The translations under genes and the position numbers were made by a program. A stretch of DNA of 64,000 nt from positions 63,940 through 127,939 of the forward strand of contig NZ_VCBA01000008.1 in assembly GCF_007995245.1 (NCBI RefSeq), in the 5' to 3' direction. Below, in pieces: positions 19,702 through 27,240 of the stretch (positions are counted from its first letter, which is position 1; the number at the start of each line of letters is the position of its first letter). Below the pieces are notes generated by a model, which had not been told where the DNA came from, did not search any database, and saw nothing but the letters and a program-made list of their open reading frames with translations. The stretch comes from Tateyamaria sp. syn59 (GTDB lineage: Bacteria > Pseudomonadota > Alphaproteobacteria > Rhodobacterales > Rhodobacteraceae).

Positions 19702-20343
19702 ATGACACGCGCGCACCTTCCCGGCATCCTTGCCATGGCCATCATCGTTGTGGCCTCGAACATCCTTGTCCAGTTCCTGTTCGGCAACTGGCTAACCTGG
19801 GGGGCGTTCACCTACCCGCTGGCCTTCCTTGTCACCGACATCATGAACCGGGTCTACGGCGCGGGCCCTGCGCGCACGGTCGTCTTCGTCGGCTTCATCG
19901 TCGGCGTTTTCTGCTCGCTCGTCGGCACTCAGATCATGATCCAGGGCGACGGGTTCACCTACCCGGCGGTCACCTTCCGCATCGCTATCGGCTCCGGTTT
20001 GGCCTTCCTGACGGCGCAACTGCTCGACGTCGGCATATTCTCTGCCCTGCGCGAAGGGACATGGTGGAAGGCGCCGCTCGCCTCGACCATCATCGGCAGT
20101 TCGGTCGACACGGCCATCTTCTTCACCATCGCGTTTTCCGGCACGCTGGTCTGGCTTGAGCCGGGCAACGACGTGTCCTGGGCGGGCGAAGTGCTGCCGC
20201 TTCTTGGCATGGGGCCAGAGGTGCCGCTTTGGGTATCGCTCGCCATGGCCGACTGGATGGTCAAGCTGAGCCTCGCGCTCATTGCTTTGGCACCGTTCCG
20301 CTGGTTCACGGCTGGCGTAGCCCAGCCTGCGGAAATCCGTTGA
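19702..20343 (+). CDS. yhhQ: Queuosine precursor transporter YhhQ (VUT family)
   Basis: A 213-residue membrane protein with about six helices. 'FGNWLTWGAFTYPLAFLVTDIMNRVYG' resembles the conserved core of COG1738 (TM helices 1-2), and 'WWKAPLASTIIGSSVDTAIFF' the later signature. The family imports preQ0/preQ1 for tRNA queuosine synthesis. The ATG at 19702 fits the family's N-terminus; the open frame upstream is not coding. It is probably controlled by the preQ1-like element at 19665-19693. Confidence 0.92.
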   Translation: MTRAHLPGILAMAIIVVASNILVQFLFGNWLTWGAFTYPLAFLVTDIMNRVYGAGPARTVVFVGFIVGVFCSLVGTQIMIQGDGFTYPAVTFRIAIGSGLAFLTAQLLDVGIFSALREGTWWKAPLASTIIGSSVDTAIFFTIAFSGTLVWLEPGNDVSWAGEVLPLLGMGPEVPLWVSLAMADWMVKLSLALIALAPFRWFTAGVAQPAEIR

Positions 20344-20387
20344 CTTTCACGGACGCTGTGCCACCATCGGATGTGAGTTCAACATTT

Positions 20388-20404
20388 GAAAGGAGGTGAT
20401 CCAG
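20388..20404 (+). promoter_or_regulatory. Extended Shine-Dalgarno complementary to the 16S rRNA 3' end
   Basis: GAAAGGAGGTGATCCAG is the exact reverse complement of the conserved 3' terminus of bacterial 16S rRNA (CTGGATCACCTCCTTTC). Ordinary sites pair over 4-6 bases. AGGAGG ends seven bases before the GTG at 20404, an ideal spacing for the tiny ORF. The last base of the match is the first base of that GTG. Confidence 0.85.
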
Positions 20405-20460
20405 TGTCGAGAAAGGTATTGGAGAGAGGTGTCGGAACAGCTTGGGAGGTCGCCTGCTAG
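20404..20460 (+). CDS. Tiny ORF (18 aa) with a perfect ribosome-binding site
   Basis: GTG to TAG encodes MSRKVLERGVGTAWEVAC (18 residues). The ribosome-binding site is the strongest possible (17-nt match to the anti-Shine-Dalgarno region). The peptide is basic at the front, with one Trp and a C-terminal Cys, and has no run of identical codons as in classical attenuators. It starts 60 bp after yhhQ and is followed by a stem-loop, a possible anti-Shine-Dalgarno (20515-20520) and an intrinsic terminator, so the whole unit ends before the VOC gene. It may be a leader peptide, a small protein or a ribosome-titrating RNA. No family is recognised. Confidence 0.55.
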   Translation: MSRKVLERGVGTAWEVAC

Positions 20461-20492
20461 GGCAGCCCCGCGCGGCGCAGACCGCCAAGTTG

Positions 20493-20511
20493 GTCGGTTG
20501 ATCTAACCGGC
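20493..20511 (+). other. Stem-loop in the tiny-ORF transcript
   Basis: GTCGGTT (20493-20499) pairs with AACCGGC (20505-20511) around a GATCT loop: seven pairs including one G-U. It lies between the tiny ORF and the sequence ACCTCC (20515-20520), which can pair with GGAGGT of the extended Shine-Dalgarno (20392-20397) or with GGAGGT inside the tiny ORF (20445-20450). Confidence 0.5.
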
Positions 20512-20535
20512 ACAACCTCCGAAACATTTCGAGAA

Positions 20536-20561
20536 GGGCCGCCCACCGGGTGGCCCTTTTT
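20536..20561 (+). terminator. Rho-independent terminator
   Basis: GGGCCgCCC and GGGtGGCCC form a nine-pair stem (one G-U) around a three-base loop, followed directly by TTTTT. This is a textbook intrinsic terminator. It ends the yhhQ/tiny-ORF region 20 bp before the VOC gene, so that gene needs its own promoter or read-through. Confidence 0.85.
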
Positions 20562-20580
20562 CGCTCCAAGGGAAGATGTC

Positions 20581-20937
20581 ATGGCACCACCGCTCAGCAG
20601 CCTCGTGCTCTACACCTCGAAGATCGATGAGATGGTCCAATTCTACACAGACCATTTTGGCTACTCCGCGCATATCAAAGAAGGCGACCGCATCGTCGAG
20701 TTGCGCCCGCCCGGCGATGGCATCACCCTGCTGTTGCACCCGATGGGCAAGGGTCGCAAGCAGGGGCAAGTGCTGGTCAAGCTGGTGTTCGCCATCAACG
20801 ACGTCGCGGGGTTTTGCGACACCGCACGCGCCAAGGGGCTTGAGTTCGGCGCGCTGCACAAGGCCGACGGCTATGTTTTCGCCAACGCCAAAGATCCGGC
20901 AGGCAATTCAGTCAGCGTGTCCGGCAGGCTCGCCTAA
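20581..20937 (+). CDS. VOC family protein (glyoxalase/bleomycin-resistance fold)
   Basis: A 118-residue single VOC module made of two beta-alpha-beta-beta-beta units: 'LYTSKIDEMVQFYTDHFGY' at the start and 'FAINDVAGFCDTARAKGLEF ' in the second half, ending with 'DPAGNSVSV'. Proteins of this fold bind a metal and act as lyases, dioxygenases or antibiotic-binding proteins. The specific substrate cannot be told. The metal-ligand set (usually His/Glu) is incomplete by eye. AAGGGAAG precedes the ATG. arfB follows 20 bp downstream and may be co-transcribed. Confidence 0.85.
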   Translation: MAPPLSSLVLYTSKIDEMVQFYTDHFGYSAHIKEGDRIVELRPPGDGITLLLHPMGKGRKQGQVLVKLVFAINDVAGFCDTARAKGLEFGALHKADGYVFANAKDPAGNSVSVSGRLA

Positions 20938-20957
20938 AAGGCCCTACATACAAGACC

Positions 20958-21377
20958 ATGCGCATCAACGACGACATAACGATCCAGGATTGGGAACTGA
21001 GCGAGCAATTCGTGCGCGCCTCCGGTCCCGGCGGGCAGAACGTGAACAAGGTGGCCACAGCCGTCGAGCTACGCTTCGAGGCGGAGCGATCCCCGTCCCT
21101 GCCTGGTCCCGTCAAAACCCGGCTCAAACGGCTCGCCGGTCGGCGCTGGACCACCGAAGGTGCCCTGATCATTCAATGCGATGAAACCCGAAGCCAGGCC
21201 CGCAACCGCGACATTGCGCGTCAACGCCTGACCGACCTGATCCGCAAGGCGCTGGTCAAGCCCAAGCGCCGCATCGCGACAAAGCCCACGCTGGGATCGA
21301 AAAAACGCAGGCTGAAAGCCAAAAAAGAGCGCGGCGCGGTCAAAGCCCTGCGCGGTCGTGTCGAAACTGACGACTAG
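20958..21377 (+). CDS. arfB: Alternative ribosome-rescue peptidyl-tRNA hydrolase ArfB
   Basis: A 139-residue protein with the GGQ motif (Gly25-Gly26-Gln27 in 'ASGPGGQNVNK') and a basic C-terminal tail rich in Lys/Arg. These are the two features of ArfB (YaeJ): the GGQ hydrolyses peptidyl-tRNA and the tail enters the empty mRNA channel of a stalled ribosome. The length is typical. It follows the VOC gene by 20 bp. Confidence 0.95.
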   Translation: MRINDDITIQDWELSEQFVRASGPGGQNVNKVATAVELRFEAERSPSLPGPVKTRLKRLAGRRWTTEGALIIQCDETRSQARNRDIARQRLTDLIRKALVKPKRRIATKPTLGSKKRRLKAKKERGAVKALRGRVETDD

Positions 21378-21379
21378 GT

Positions 21380-21559
21380 TTAGTTGAACGACAGCAAATC
21401 GACAGCCGCGCGCTGCGATGTCGCGCCGTCGTAGTCGGCCGTCATCGGCATAAATCCAAACGGCACGCTGTGCCCGCGCGTCACATCCTGAGGTGCGCTG
21501 CCGCAAGCGGCAAGAAAAGCCGTGCCAGCCAAAGTCATTACAAAAACAAGTCGTGTCAT
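21380..21559 (-). CDS. Small predicted lipoprotein
   Basis: A 59-residue protein: a signal peptide with 'FLAAC' lipobox followed by a short polar tail with no known domain. The ATG at 21559 gives a correct lipoprotein signal; a longer frame (from 21670) lacks one. It ends 2 bp from the arfB stop, tail to tail. The role is unknown; similar tiny lipoproteins are common in Rhodobacteraceae. Confidence 0.65.
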   Translation of the reverse strand: MTRLVFVMTLAGTAFLAACGSAPQDVTRGHSVPFGFMPMTADYDGATSQRAAVDLLSFN

Positions 21560-21755
21560 GCGTCTGCCCGTTCCACTCGAAAGCTGATGATTGTTGACCG
21601 TATGGCGGGCAATCAAGGCAGATTTAGGGCCGTTGTTCGCCCAAATGATACAATCTGAGGCCCGCATCATGGACAGCCCAGCACGATAGGGCAGATCACC
21701 AGAACATGGTCGTCGCGCTGTATTTTGTCAGCACGCGCCAAGCTGCGTGGCGCTG

Positions 21756-23048
21756 TCAGACGACAACCTCCAAAGTCTCCTGCTCGCCCACACCAAACAC
21801 CCGCTTGTAGCGTTCAATTTCCGCCACAGGTCCCATCGCCTTGTTCGGATTGTCCGACAATTTGACAGTTGGCCGCCCATTGGCCGACACCGCCTTGCAC
21901 ACCAGCGAAAACGGCGCCAACCGGTCATCGCGGGTCAAACCCTTGAAGTCGTTGGTCAGCATCGTGCCCCACCCGAACGACACCTTGACCCGGCCCGCAA
22001 ACTGCTGGTGCAGCTCGACAATCTTGTCCGCGTCCAACCCGTCGGAGAAGATGACCAGCTTGTCGCGCGGGTCCTCGCCCCGGTCCTGCCACCACCTGAT
22101 CGCCACCTCGGCGCCCGAGGCCGGATCACCGCTGTCGATGCGGATGCCGGTCCAACCTGCCAGCCAATCCGGCGCGCGCTCCAGAAACCCTTCGGTACCG
22201 TATGTGTCAGGCAGGATGATGCGCAGATTCCCGTCATGCTCATCATGCCAATCGCTCAGCACGTCATAGGGGGCCTGCGCCAGCGCCTCGTCCGTCTGCG
22301 CCAGCGCCGAATACACCATCGGTAATTCATGGGCATTCGTCCCGATGGCTTCCAGGTCGCGGTTCTTGGCGATCAGGCAGTTCGACGTCCCGGCAAATTG
22401 CTCACCCAAGCCCTCCCCCATGGCCTGCACACACCAGTCCTGCCACAAAAACGAATGCCGCCGCCGCGTCCCAAAATCGGCAACGCGCAACCCATCATGA
22501 CCTTTCAGCCGCTCGATCTTTTCCCACAGTTTGGTCATCGCACGGGCGTAGAGCACCTGCAGCTCGAACCGCCCCATCTCGTTCAAAACGGCGCGCCCAC
22601 GCAATTCCATCAGCACGGCGAGGGCCGGGATCTCCCACAACATCACTTCGGGCCAAGACCCTTCAAAGGTCAGCTCATACTGATCCTCCCGCCGCTCCAG
22701 ATGATACGCAGGCAGGCGCAGCGCCTCGAACCAATCCATGAATTCCGGCGTGAACATCTGCCGCTTGCCATAGAACGTGTTGCCGCGCATCCACGTGCTT
22801 TCACCTCGGCGTAACGACAGCGACCGGATGTGATCCAGCTGCTCGCGCAGCTCGCCCTCATCAATCAGTTTTGCCAGCGGCACATGCTTGGACCGATTGA
22901 TCAGCGAAAACGTCACCTGCGTGTCCGGCTTGTTCCGAAACACCGACTGGCACATGAGCAGCTTGTAGAAATCCGTGTCGATGAGCGACCGCACGATCGG
23001 GTCGATCTTCCATTTGTGGTTCCAGACACGGGTTGCGATGTCGACCAT
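21756..23048 (-). CDS. pncB: Nicotinate phosphoribosyltransferase
   Basis: A 430-residue enzyme of NAD salvage that joins nicotinate and PRPP to give nicotinate mononucleotide. The N-terminal 'SLIDTDFYKLLMCQ' segment and 'GTNAHELPM' (with the His that is phosphorylated in the family) are visible, as well as 'RIDSGDPA' near residue 300 and 'FGWGTMLTND' in the phosphoribose-binding part. The length is normal. It is followed upstream by pncA on the same strand (59 bp), giving nicotinamide to nicotinate to nicotinate mononucleotide. Confidence 0.95.
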   Translation of the reverse strand: MVDIATRVWNHKWKIDPIVRSLIDTDFYKLLMCQSVFRNKPDTQVTFSLINRSKHVPLAKLIDEGELREQLDHIRSLSLRRGESTWMRGNTFYGKRQMFTPEFMDWFEALRLPAYHLERREDQYELTFEGSWPEVMLWEIPALAVLMELRGRAVLNEMGRFELQVLYARAMTKLWEKIERLKGHDGLRVADFGTRRRHSFLWQDWCVQAMGEGLGEQFAGTSNCLIAKNRDLEAIGTNAHELPMVYSALAQTDEALAQAPYDVLSDWHDEHDGNLRIILPDTYGTEGFLERAPDWLAGWTGIRIDSGDPASGAEVAIRWWQDRGEDPRDKLVIFSDGLDADKIVELHQQFAGRVKVSFGWGTMLTNDFKGLTRDDRLAPFSLVCKAVSANGRPTVKLSDNPNKAMGPVAEIERYKRVFGVGEQETLEVVV

Positions 23049-23107
23049 ATGCGGGCTTCCTTGAACGGCTGGGCCCGTTGTGCCCTACCTTTGCGGGTGG
23101 GGGCAAG

Positions 23108-23704
23108 TCAGGCCAGTTTGACGCCCGCCCCGCTCATCCCCTCGGTCGCAGCAGCCAGCGACCCATCCAGATCAATCGCGCGACACAAATCCATCCGCAC
23201 ATCGACCTTGAACCCCAGCTTCGCCGCATCCACGGCAGAGAAGTTCACGCAGAAATCCGTGGCGAGGCCCACCATCGTCAGGTCTGTGATCCCGCGCGTC
23301 CGCAAATACCCCTCCAGCCCCGTGGGCGTCTGCTGATCATTCTCAAAGAACGCCGAATAGCTGTCGATAGCGGGCCGATAGCCCTTGCGCACAATCATAT
23401 CGGCCCGGTCCGCATTCAGGTCCGCGTGGAAGTTAGCACCATCTGTTCCCTGCACACAGTGATCCGGCCACAGCACCTGCGGCCCATAGGGCATCTCGAC
23501 CATGTCATACGGGCCCTTGCCCTCATGCGACGACGCGAATGACGAATGCCCCGCCGGGTGCCAGTCCTGCGTCAGAACCACTGCCTCGAAATCCGCCATC
23601 AGCGCATTGATGCCAGCGACGATCTGATCCCCCTCCGGCACAGCCAGCGCGCCGCCGGGGCAAAAGTCGTTCTGGACGTCGATCACGATCAGGGCGCGGG
23701 TCAT
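23108..23704 (-). CDS. pncA: Nicotinamidase
   Basis: A 198-residue isochorismatase-fold amidase. The catalytic triad is readable: Asp in 'IDVQNDF', Lys in 'VRKGYRP' and Cys in 'GLATDFCVNFSA'. The metal-site segment 'TQDWHPAGHSSF' has both His. It deamidates nicotinamide to nicotinate, the substrate of the pncB product next door. The ATG at 23704 has AGGAGG six bases upstream; the open frame further upstream is not part of the gene. Confidence 0.95.
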   Translation of the reverse strand: MTRALIVIDVQNDFCPGGALAVPEGDQIVAGINALMADFEAVVLTQDWHPAGHSSFASSHEGKGPYDMVEMPYGPQVLWPDHCVQGTDGANFHADLNADRADMIVRKGYRPAIDSYSAFFENDQQTPTGLEGYLRTRGITDLTMVGLATDFCVNFSAVDAAKLGFKVDVRMDLCRAIDLDGSLAAATEGMSGAGVKLA

Positions 23705-23788
23705 GTAGGCCTCCTGCTTTGCATAGCTGCCTTGTGACACCCGCCCGCCCCCTTGCGCAAGGGCACGGCCTTCGCCTATCTCGCGCCC

Positions 23789-24712
23789 ATGTACACCATC
23801 GCCGCCCTTTACCACTTCACACGCTTCGACGATCCCGCCGCGATCAAGGGACCGCTGGCCAAGCTGTGCTGCAATGCAGGCGTAAAAGGCACGCTGTTGC
23901 TGGCCCCCGAGGGGATCAACGGCACCATCGCAGGCCCGCGTGCAGGCATCGACGCGGCCCTCGCCCATATCCGCGCCCTGCCCGGCTGCGCCGATCTAGA
24001 ATGGAAGGAAAGCACCAGCGACACGCCCCCCTTCGGCAAGATGAAGGTGCGGCTGAAGCGCGAGATCGTGACCATGGGCCAGCCCGATGTCGATCCGGCG
24101 GCGCGCGTCGGTCACTATGTGGATCCGGCCGACTGGAACGACCTGATCGGGCGCGAGGATGTCGCCGTGATCGACACCCGCAACGACTACGAGGTGGCCA
24201 TCGGCACCTTCGACGGTGCCATTGATCCGGCCACCCGCAGCTTTGGCGAATTCCCCGCATGGTGGGAAGAGAACAAGCACCGTTTTCACAATAAAAAGGT
24301 CGCCATGTTCTGCACGGGCGGCATCCGCTGCGAGAAGTCCACGAACTACCTGCTCGGTCAGGGGGTCGAGGATGTGTTCCACCTCAAGGGCGGCATCCTC
24401 AAATATCTCGAAGAGGTGCCAGCCGATCAGAGCACGTGGCAAGGCGAATGCTTTGTCTTTGACGGACGGGTCAGCGTAGGTCACGGCCTGCAAGTCGGCC
24501 CGCATCTGCTCTGCCACGCCTGCCGCCGCCCGATCCTGCCCGCGGATCAGCACCGACCGGAATACGAGGCGGGCGTCAGTTGTCACCATTGCGTTCATGA
24601 AACCAACGCAGAGGACAAAGCCCGCTTTCGCGAGCGCCAGAAGCAGATCGAACTGGCCCGCGCACGGGGTGAGGATCACCTGGGCGGTCCCATGATCCCC
24701 GACAAGGCCTGA
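23789..24712 (+). CDS. trhO: tRNA uridine(34) hydroxylase TrhO (rhodanese-like)
   Basis: A 307-residue protein with an N-terminal ferredoxin-like domain (about 1-95), a rhodanese domain (about 115-215) and a C-terminal cysteine-rich zinc-type segment ('CHACRRP' and 'CHHC'). The active-site loop is 'FCTGGIRCEKS' (Cys175 and Cys181), as in TrhO/YceA. TrhO makes 5-hydroxyuridine at tRNA position 34 using oxygen. The ATG at 23789 starts right at the conserved 'MYTIAALYHF'. It diverges from pncA (84 bp). Confidence 0.92.
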   Translation: MYTIAALYHFTRFDDPAAIKGPLAKLCCNAGVKGTLLLAPEGINGTIAGPRAGIDAALAHIRALPGCADLEWKESTSDTPPFGKMKVRLKREIVTMGQPDVDPAARVGHYVDPADWNDLIGREDVAVIDTRNDYEVAIGTFDGAIDPATRSFGEFPAWWEENKHRFHNKKVAMFCTGGIRCEKSTNYLLGQGVEDVFHLKGGILKYLEEVPADQSTWQGECFVFDGRVSVGHGLQVGPHLLCHACRRPILPADQHRPEYEAGVSCHHCVHETNAEDKARFRERQKQIELARARGEDHLGGPMIPDKA

Positions 24713-24716
24713 CACG

Positions 24717-24735
24717 GGCGGACGACACGTCCGCC
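24717..24735 (+). terminator. Stem-loop after trhO
   Basis: GGCGGACG (24717-24724) and CGTCCGCC (24728-24735) form an eight-bp perfect stem with a three-base loop, five bases after the trhO stop. Only TT follows, so termination may be weak or Rho-dependent. The rest of the trhO-MFS gap (24736-24959) shows no gene or clear signal. Confidence 0.5.
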
Positions 24736-24959
24736 TTACGATTGGCGCCGTTCAGCCGAGCTAACCTTTATCAATCTTTGGCACCGCACGCAGCACTGAC
24801 AATGGGTATCTGGGTCGTTTGGTGCATCATCGATGTGTAGGTTGTGCACGCGATGTGTACGCCTTGCGCATCGCCCATTTTCCTTGCTCGTAAGGCGTTA
24901 ACGCAGCGCGGAGAGACTACCCGGTATCCTCACCCGCAGCCGTTGCGCGTACGGTGCCC

Positions 24960-26174
24960 TCAGGCCGGTTGCAGGACCCGCCTTGGACGCGCCCGCATCA
25001 ACAGCCAGACCATGATCGCAATGTTCAGACCGTTCCACGCAATCCCGTTCCAGAACGCCATCTGGTAGCTGCCTGTCACGTCGTAAATCCACCCCGACAT
25101 CCACCCGCCCAGCGCCATGCCCATGATCGTGGCCATCATGACGAAACCCACCCGCGCCCCCGCCTCCCGCGCGGGCATGTATTCCCGCACAATGATGGCG
25201 TAGCTCGGCACGATACCGCCCTGGCTCAGCCCAAAGATCAGGCTGACCACATAAAGCGAAATCAGCGCTTCGGACGGCAGATACAAAACCAACGCAATGC
25301 ACTGCAGCACCGATCCCAACAGCAGCGTTCGCACGCCCCCCAACCGATCCGCAAGCACTCCCGACACAAGCCGCGAGCCCACGCCGCCCAAGAGCATCAG
25401 CGCCAGCATCTCCGCCCCCACGGCAGGGCCATACCCTAGATCCACGCAGTAGCTGACGATGTGAACCTGCGGCATAGACATCGCCACGCAGCAACCCACC
25501 CCGGCCAGGCCCAGAAGCCATGCAAGGGTACGAGGCGATAGCCCGACCGAAGCGGCGTTCGCACTCGATGATGCTTCGGCCAGTTCATGTGCTGTATCGG
25601 GCACTTGGCGGCGCAGCATCAGAGCCAGAGGCACCACCACAACCAGCGTGGCAATGGCCAAAACGGCGTAGGCCGCGCGCCAGCCCTGATCTTCGAGGAT
25701 GCCCGCCAGGAGGATCGGCCAAATCGCACCAGAGAGGTAGTTGCCGCTTGCCGCAATGGCGACTGCAATCCCACGCCGCTTCAGAAACCAGTGCGAGATG
25801 TCTGCAATCAGCGGCCCGAAGCCCACGGACGTGCCAAGCCCTATCAACAGCTGAGCCAACGACAGCGCGAGGATCGACCCGCTCAGCATCGCAAGGCCGT
25901 AGCCGGCGGCAATCGCCACCGCGCAGACGATCAAAACCCGCGTGACGCCCCAGATATCCACGGCCCGCCCCACGACAAAGTTGCCCACGGCAAACCCGAT
26001 CATGGTCAGCGTATAGGGCATGCTGGCCGCGGCGCGGCTGACTCCGAATTCGGCCTCGACCGCAGGCATGATCACAATGATCGCCCACATGCCCACATTG
26101 GCCACCATCGCGATCAAAAGGGTCACGCCCAGGCGCACCCAGGAATATCCGCTGTCATGGGGTGAAACGCTCAT
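24960..26174 (-). CDS. MFS transporter
   Basis: A 404-residue protein with 12 hydrophobic segments and typical MFS features: motif-A-like 'GRAVDIWGVTRV' after helix 2 and 'VLADRLGGVRT' after helix 8. The layout resembles oxalate/formate- and monocarboxylate-type MFS proteins, but the substrate is not determinable. The start is uncertain: 26174 (shown) gives a short cytoplasmic tail; 26213 would add 13 residues and neither has a good ribosome-binding site. It diverges from motB, with the CtrA-like box in the gap. Confidence 0.85.
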   Translation of the reverse strand: MSVSPHDSGYSWVRLGVTLLIAMVANVGMWAIIVIMPAVEAEFGVSRAAASMPYTLTMIGFAVGNFVVGRAVDIWGVTRVLIVCAVAIAAGYGLAMLSGSILALSLAQLLIGLGTSVGFGPLIADISHWFLKRRGIAVAIAASGNYLSGAIWPILLAGILEDQGWRAAYAVLAIATLVVVVPLALMLRRQVPDTAHELAEASSSANAASVGLSPRTLAWLLGLAGVGCCVAMSMPQVHIVSYCVDLGYGPAVGAEMLALMLLGGVGSRLVSGVLADRLGGVRTLLLGSVLQCIALVLYLPSEALISLYVVSLIFGLSQGGIVPSYAIIVREYMPAREAGARVGFVMMATIMGMALGGWMSGWIYDVTGSYQMAFWNGIAWNGLNIAIMVWLLMRARPRRVLQPA

Positions 26175-26241
26175 GCCCCATCTGCGCACCGCCTCGGCAA
26201 AGGCGCAAGGCATCGGCGCGAAATACCAACAATTCGAACCG

Positions 26242-26256
26242 TTAAGCGGGCCGTAA
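26242..26256 (+). promoter_or_regulatory. CtrA-like box upstream of motB
   Basis: TTAA-GCGGGCC-GTAA: two TTAA-type half-sites with the seven-base spacer of the CtrA consensus (one mismatch). It lies 49 bp before the motB start. The role is inferred from the known CtrA control of flagellar genes in Rhodobacteraceae. Confidence 0.5.
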
Positions 26257-26305
26257 CGGGCGCGGTGCTATTCCGTTCGCCGGGTGATAAATTGAGGTAT
26301 GGGAT

Positions 26306-27145
26306 ATGAACGTGCAAGCCAATGCGCGGCCAATCATCATCAAGAAGAAAAAGGTGTCGGGCGGCGATGGCCACCATGGCGGTGCCTGGAAAGTGGCCTA
26401 TGCGGACTTCGTGACCGCGATGATGGCCTTCTTCATGCTGATGTGGCTTTTGAATGCAACGACCGAGAAGCAGCGCAAGGGAATCGCCGACTACTTCTCG
26501 CCTACGATCCCGGTCAATCGTATCTCCGGAGGTGGCGACGGTGCCTTTGGCGGCGACAGCGTGTTTTCCGAAGTGACGTTGCCGCAAAATGGCACAGGGG
26601 CATCCTCGCAACGCCCGACGGAGTCCAAACAGGCCCGCGGTGAAACAGGCTCTCAGGACAACGGCGATCTAACTGCAGAGCAGGAGGAAGTGTTTGAATC
26701 GCTAGAAGCACGCCTTCTGGGCAAAGGTGGCGAAAGCAAGGTCATGGACAATGACCTCAAACACATCGTCACCCGGCTCACAGATGAAGGGCTGGTTATT
26801 GAAATCTTCGCTCTTGAGGACACGCCGCTGTTCGAAGAAGGCACTGATATTCCAACACAATTATTGCGCGACTTGTCACGGCTGATCACCGAAGCCGCGC
26901 GCACTGTAGAAAATGACATCGGCGTCGAAGGACATGTGCAGGCGCAACCCATTGTGGTCGCCGACCGCTCGACCTGGCGCATGTCGGTCGCGCGTGCGGA
27001 TGCTGTGCGCAAGCTGCTCAAGCAGACCGGTGTCGCGACAGAGCGCGTGACACGCGTAACCGGACATGCCGACCGCGAACCGGCGGTCAGAAACCCGATG
27101 GCGGTGCGCAACAATCGGATCGAAGTGATTTTCCTGCGGGACTGA
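26306..27145 (+). CDS. motB: Flagellar stator protein MotB
   Basis: A 279-residue stator subunit. The cytoplasmic N-terminus is basic, followed by one membrane helix (about 31-50) with the proton-accepting Asp34 in 'YADFVTAMMAFFM'. A linker follows, then a C-terminal OmpA-like peptidoglycan-binding domain (about 150-275) with 'VTGHADREP' and 'RNNRIEV'. It anchors the MotA ring to the wall. Unusually, it is not next to motA, which is 10 kb away in the same locus. A CtrA-like box lies upstream. Confidence 0.95.
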   Translation: MNVQANARPIIIKKKKVSGGDGHHGGAWKVAYADFVTAMMAFFMLMWLLNATTEKQRKGIADYFSPTIPVNRISGGGDGAFGGDSVFSEVTLPQNGTGASSQRPTESKQARGETGSQDNGDLTAEQEEVFESLEARLLGKGGESKVMDNDLKHIVTRLTDEGLVIEIFALEDTPLFEEGTDIPTQLLRDLSRLITEAARTVENDIGVEGHVQAQPIVVADRSTWRMSVARADAVRKLLKQTGVATERVTRVTGHADREPAVRNPMAVRNNRIEVIFLRD

Positions 27146-27170
27146 GGCAGAATAGCTTGGATTTTATCTG

Positions 27171-27185
27171 TTAGCCGCACGTTAA
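27171..27185 (+). promoter_or_regulatory. CtrA-like box upstream of flgE
   Basis: TTAG-CCGCACG-TTAA: two half-sites with the exact seven-base spacer of the CtrA motif. It lies 55 bp before the flgE start. Confidence 0.55.
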
Positions 27186-27240
27186 GGCGGCGCGCCTATC
27201 TGTTGCCTGAATTTAGTCGGTACAGCAGAAAGGCGTGTCC

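Noticed and set aside
20340-20368. Sigma-70 promoter for the tiny ORF
   Set aside because: A TTGACT at 20340-20345 could be a -35 element, but no matching -10 element lies about 17 bp downstream.
24736-24959. Possible small gene between trhO and the MFS transporter
   Set aside because: The only ORFs here lack a ribosome-binding site and run into the antisense of the MFS gene.
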